Origin: Winogradskyella sp. KYW1333
GTDB lineage: Bacteria > Bacteroidota > Bacteroidia > Flavobacteriales > Flavobacteriaceae
NCBI RefSeq assembly: GCF_003335675.1
Contig: NZ_QPHL01000016.1
Location: forward strand, 124,001-188,000
Direction: 5' to 3'
DNA: 64,000 nucleotides
In this document: positions 63,581 to 64,000 of the stretch, in pieces
Layout of the letters: each line of letters starts with the position of its first letter
Numbering within the stretch: the stretch's first letter is position 1
Program-made: the position numbers and the translations under genes
The notes under the pieces: model-generated
What the model saw: the letters and a program-made list of their open reading frames with translations, nothing else
Database searches by the model: none
Told to the model about the DNA's origin: nothing

Positions 63581-63593
63581 TTCTAACTTTTAT

Positions 63594-64000
63594 TTAAATT
63601 AAACCGTTATATTTTCTTATAAACCACTCAGCAAATAGGCATAACGCTATAAAACCAAGCAGACATTTCAAGTCTATCAAAGGTACAATATTTTTAGTGC
63701 TTTTTTGAATAGTTGAATATCTATTATCTTTTAATAATTCATCTATAAATAAGGCTGATTCTGAAGGGTAATAAACCTTACCATTTGTATTCTCAGCAAG
63801 TAAATTTAATTTACTGATATCTGCATTTAGAAACTGCTGTTCAACATTATAGTCTAATATTCTAATCTGACCTGAAAACGATATTGCTTCAGCACTATGA
63901 AAAATTCTAAAATCATACTCTCCTGCATCAATACCACTCAAGTCTACAGTATATTTTGAACCATCTAATAAAAGTGGTATTTCCCTAGATTCAGAAGTAT
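63594..64000 (-). CDS. C-terminal part of a membrane-anchored extracytoplasmic protein (cut by window edge)
   Basis: The frame ends at 63594 and stays open to 64000, giving about 134 residues. They begin TSESREIPLLLDGSKYTVDL and continue with IDAGEYDFRIFHSAEAISF, a beta-sandwich-like stretch. A helix (FIDELLKDNRYSTIQK) and a final membrane segment follow (LIDLKCLLGFIALCLFAEWF), and then a short basic tail RKYNGLI. This fits the end of the large flavobacterial membrane proteins with von Willebrand-like or CARDB-like domains, from recall. The N terminus lies outside the window, so function is left open. Confidence 0.65.
   Translation of the reverse strand, partial: TSESREIPLLLDGSKYTVDLSGIDAGEYDFRIFHSAEAISFSGQIRILDYNVEQQFLNADISKLNLLAENTNGKVYYPSESALFIDELLKDNRYSTIQKSTKNIVPLIDLKCLLGFIALCLFAEWFIRKYNGLI

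Overview
The window is about 64 kb of AT-rich DNA from a member of the Bacteroidota, most likely a marine Flavobacteriaceae. The reasons are: type IX secretion (T9SS) sorting domains of both type A and type B; several PorP/SprF outer-membrane proteins; SprB-type adhesin repeats; a fused alpha/beta 2-oxoacid dehydrogenase E1; a HisB fusion; DUF1835, DUF4251 and DUF1853 genes; almost no Shine-Dalgarno sequences; and repeated TAnnTTTG -7 promoter elements. No rRNA, tRNA, CRISPR array, insertion sequence or prophage was seen, so this looks like ordinary chromosome.

Layout. 1-1206: mutS2 (cut by the window edge), ung and a possible small membrane protein. 1412-5358: a tight five-gene minus-strand unit (oxygenase, eIF1-like factor, DUF1835, nucleoside phosphorylase, cytoplasmic binding-protein homologue). 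5504-9930: E1 alpha/beta fusion and a secreted T9SS serine protease. 9931-10870: a small gene graveyard with an exbD pseudogene and a frameshifted mini-gene. 11004-31035: mixed housekeeping and membrane genes, including two paralogous SF2 helicases, rRNA and tRNA-type pseudouridine synthases, a Na+/solute symporter, an MscS channel, an FAD oxidoreductase, a cold-shock-domain protein, an M23 peptidase and an S9 peptidase. 31036-39107: decayed sequence, a DUF1566-like lipoprotein, a GH30 glycosidase, an FtsX-type ABC exporter divergent from tesA, an alcohol dehydrogenase remnant and an intradiol-dioxygenase-like protein.

39504-54688 is the most distinctive region. It is a plus-strand surface-protein cluster: a small secreted protein, a beta-helix protein, a type B T9SS substrate next to a PorP/SprF protein fused to a coiled coil and a SPOR-like end, then a 2737-residue SprB-like adhesin followed by its own PorP/SprF partner. 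Paired 20-bp-spaced direct repeats lie upstream of its first two genes.

54699-61670 is a complete minus-strand histidine operon, hisG-D-C-B-H-A-F-IE. It is preceded by an attenuator: a 16-residue leader peptide with four His codons, a terminator and a clear antiterminator alternative. The window ends with a glycosyltransferase-like gene, a prohibitin-family gene and the C-terminal part of a membrane-anchored protein cut by the edge.

All product calls come from reading the translated sequences and recalled family features. No database search was run.
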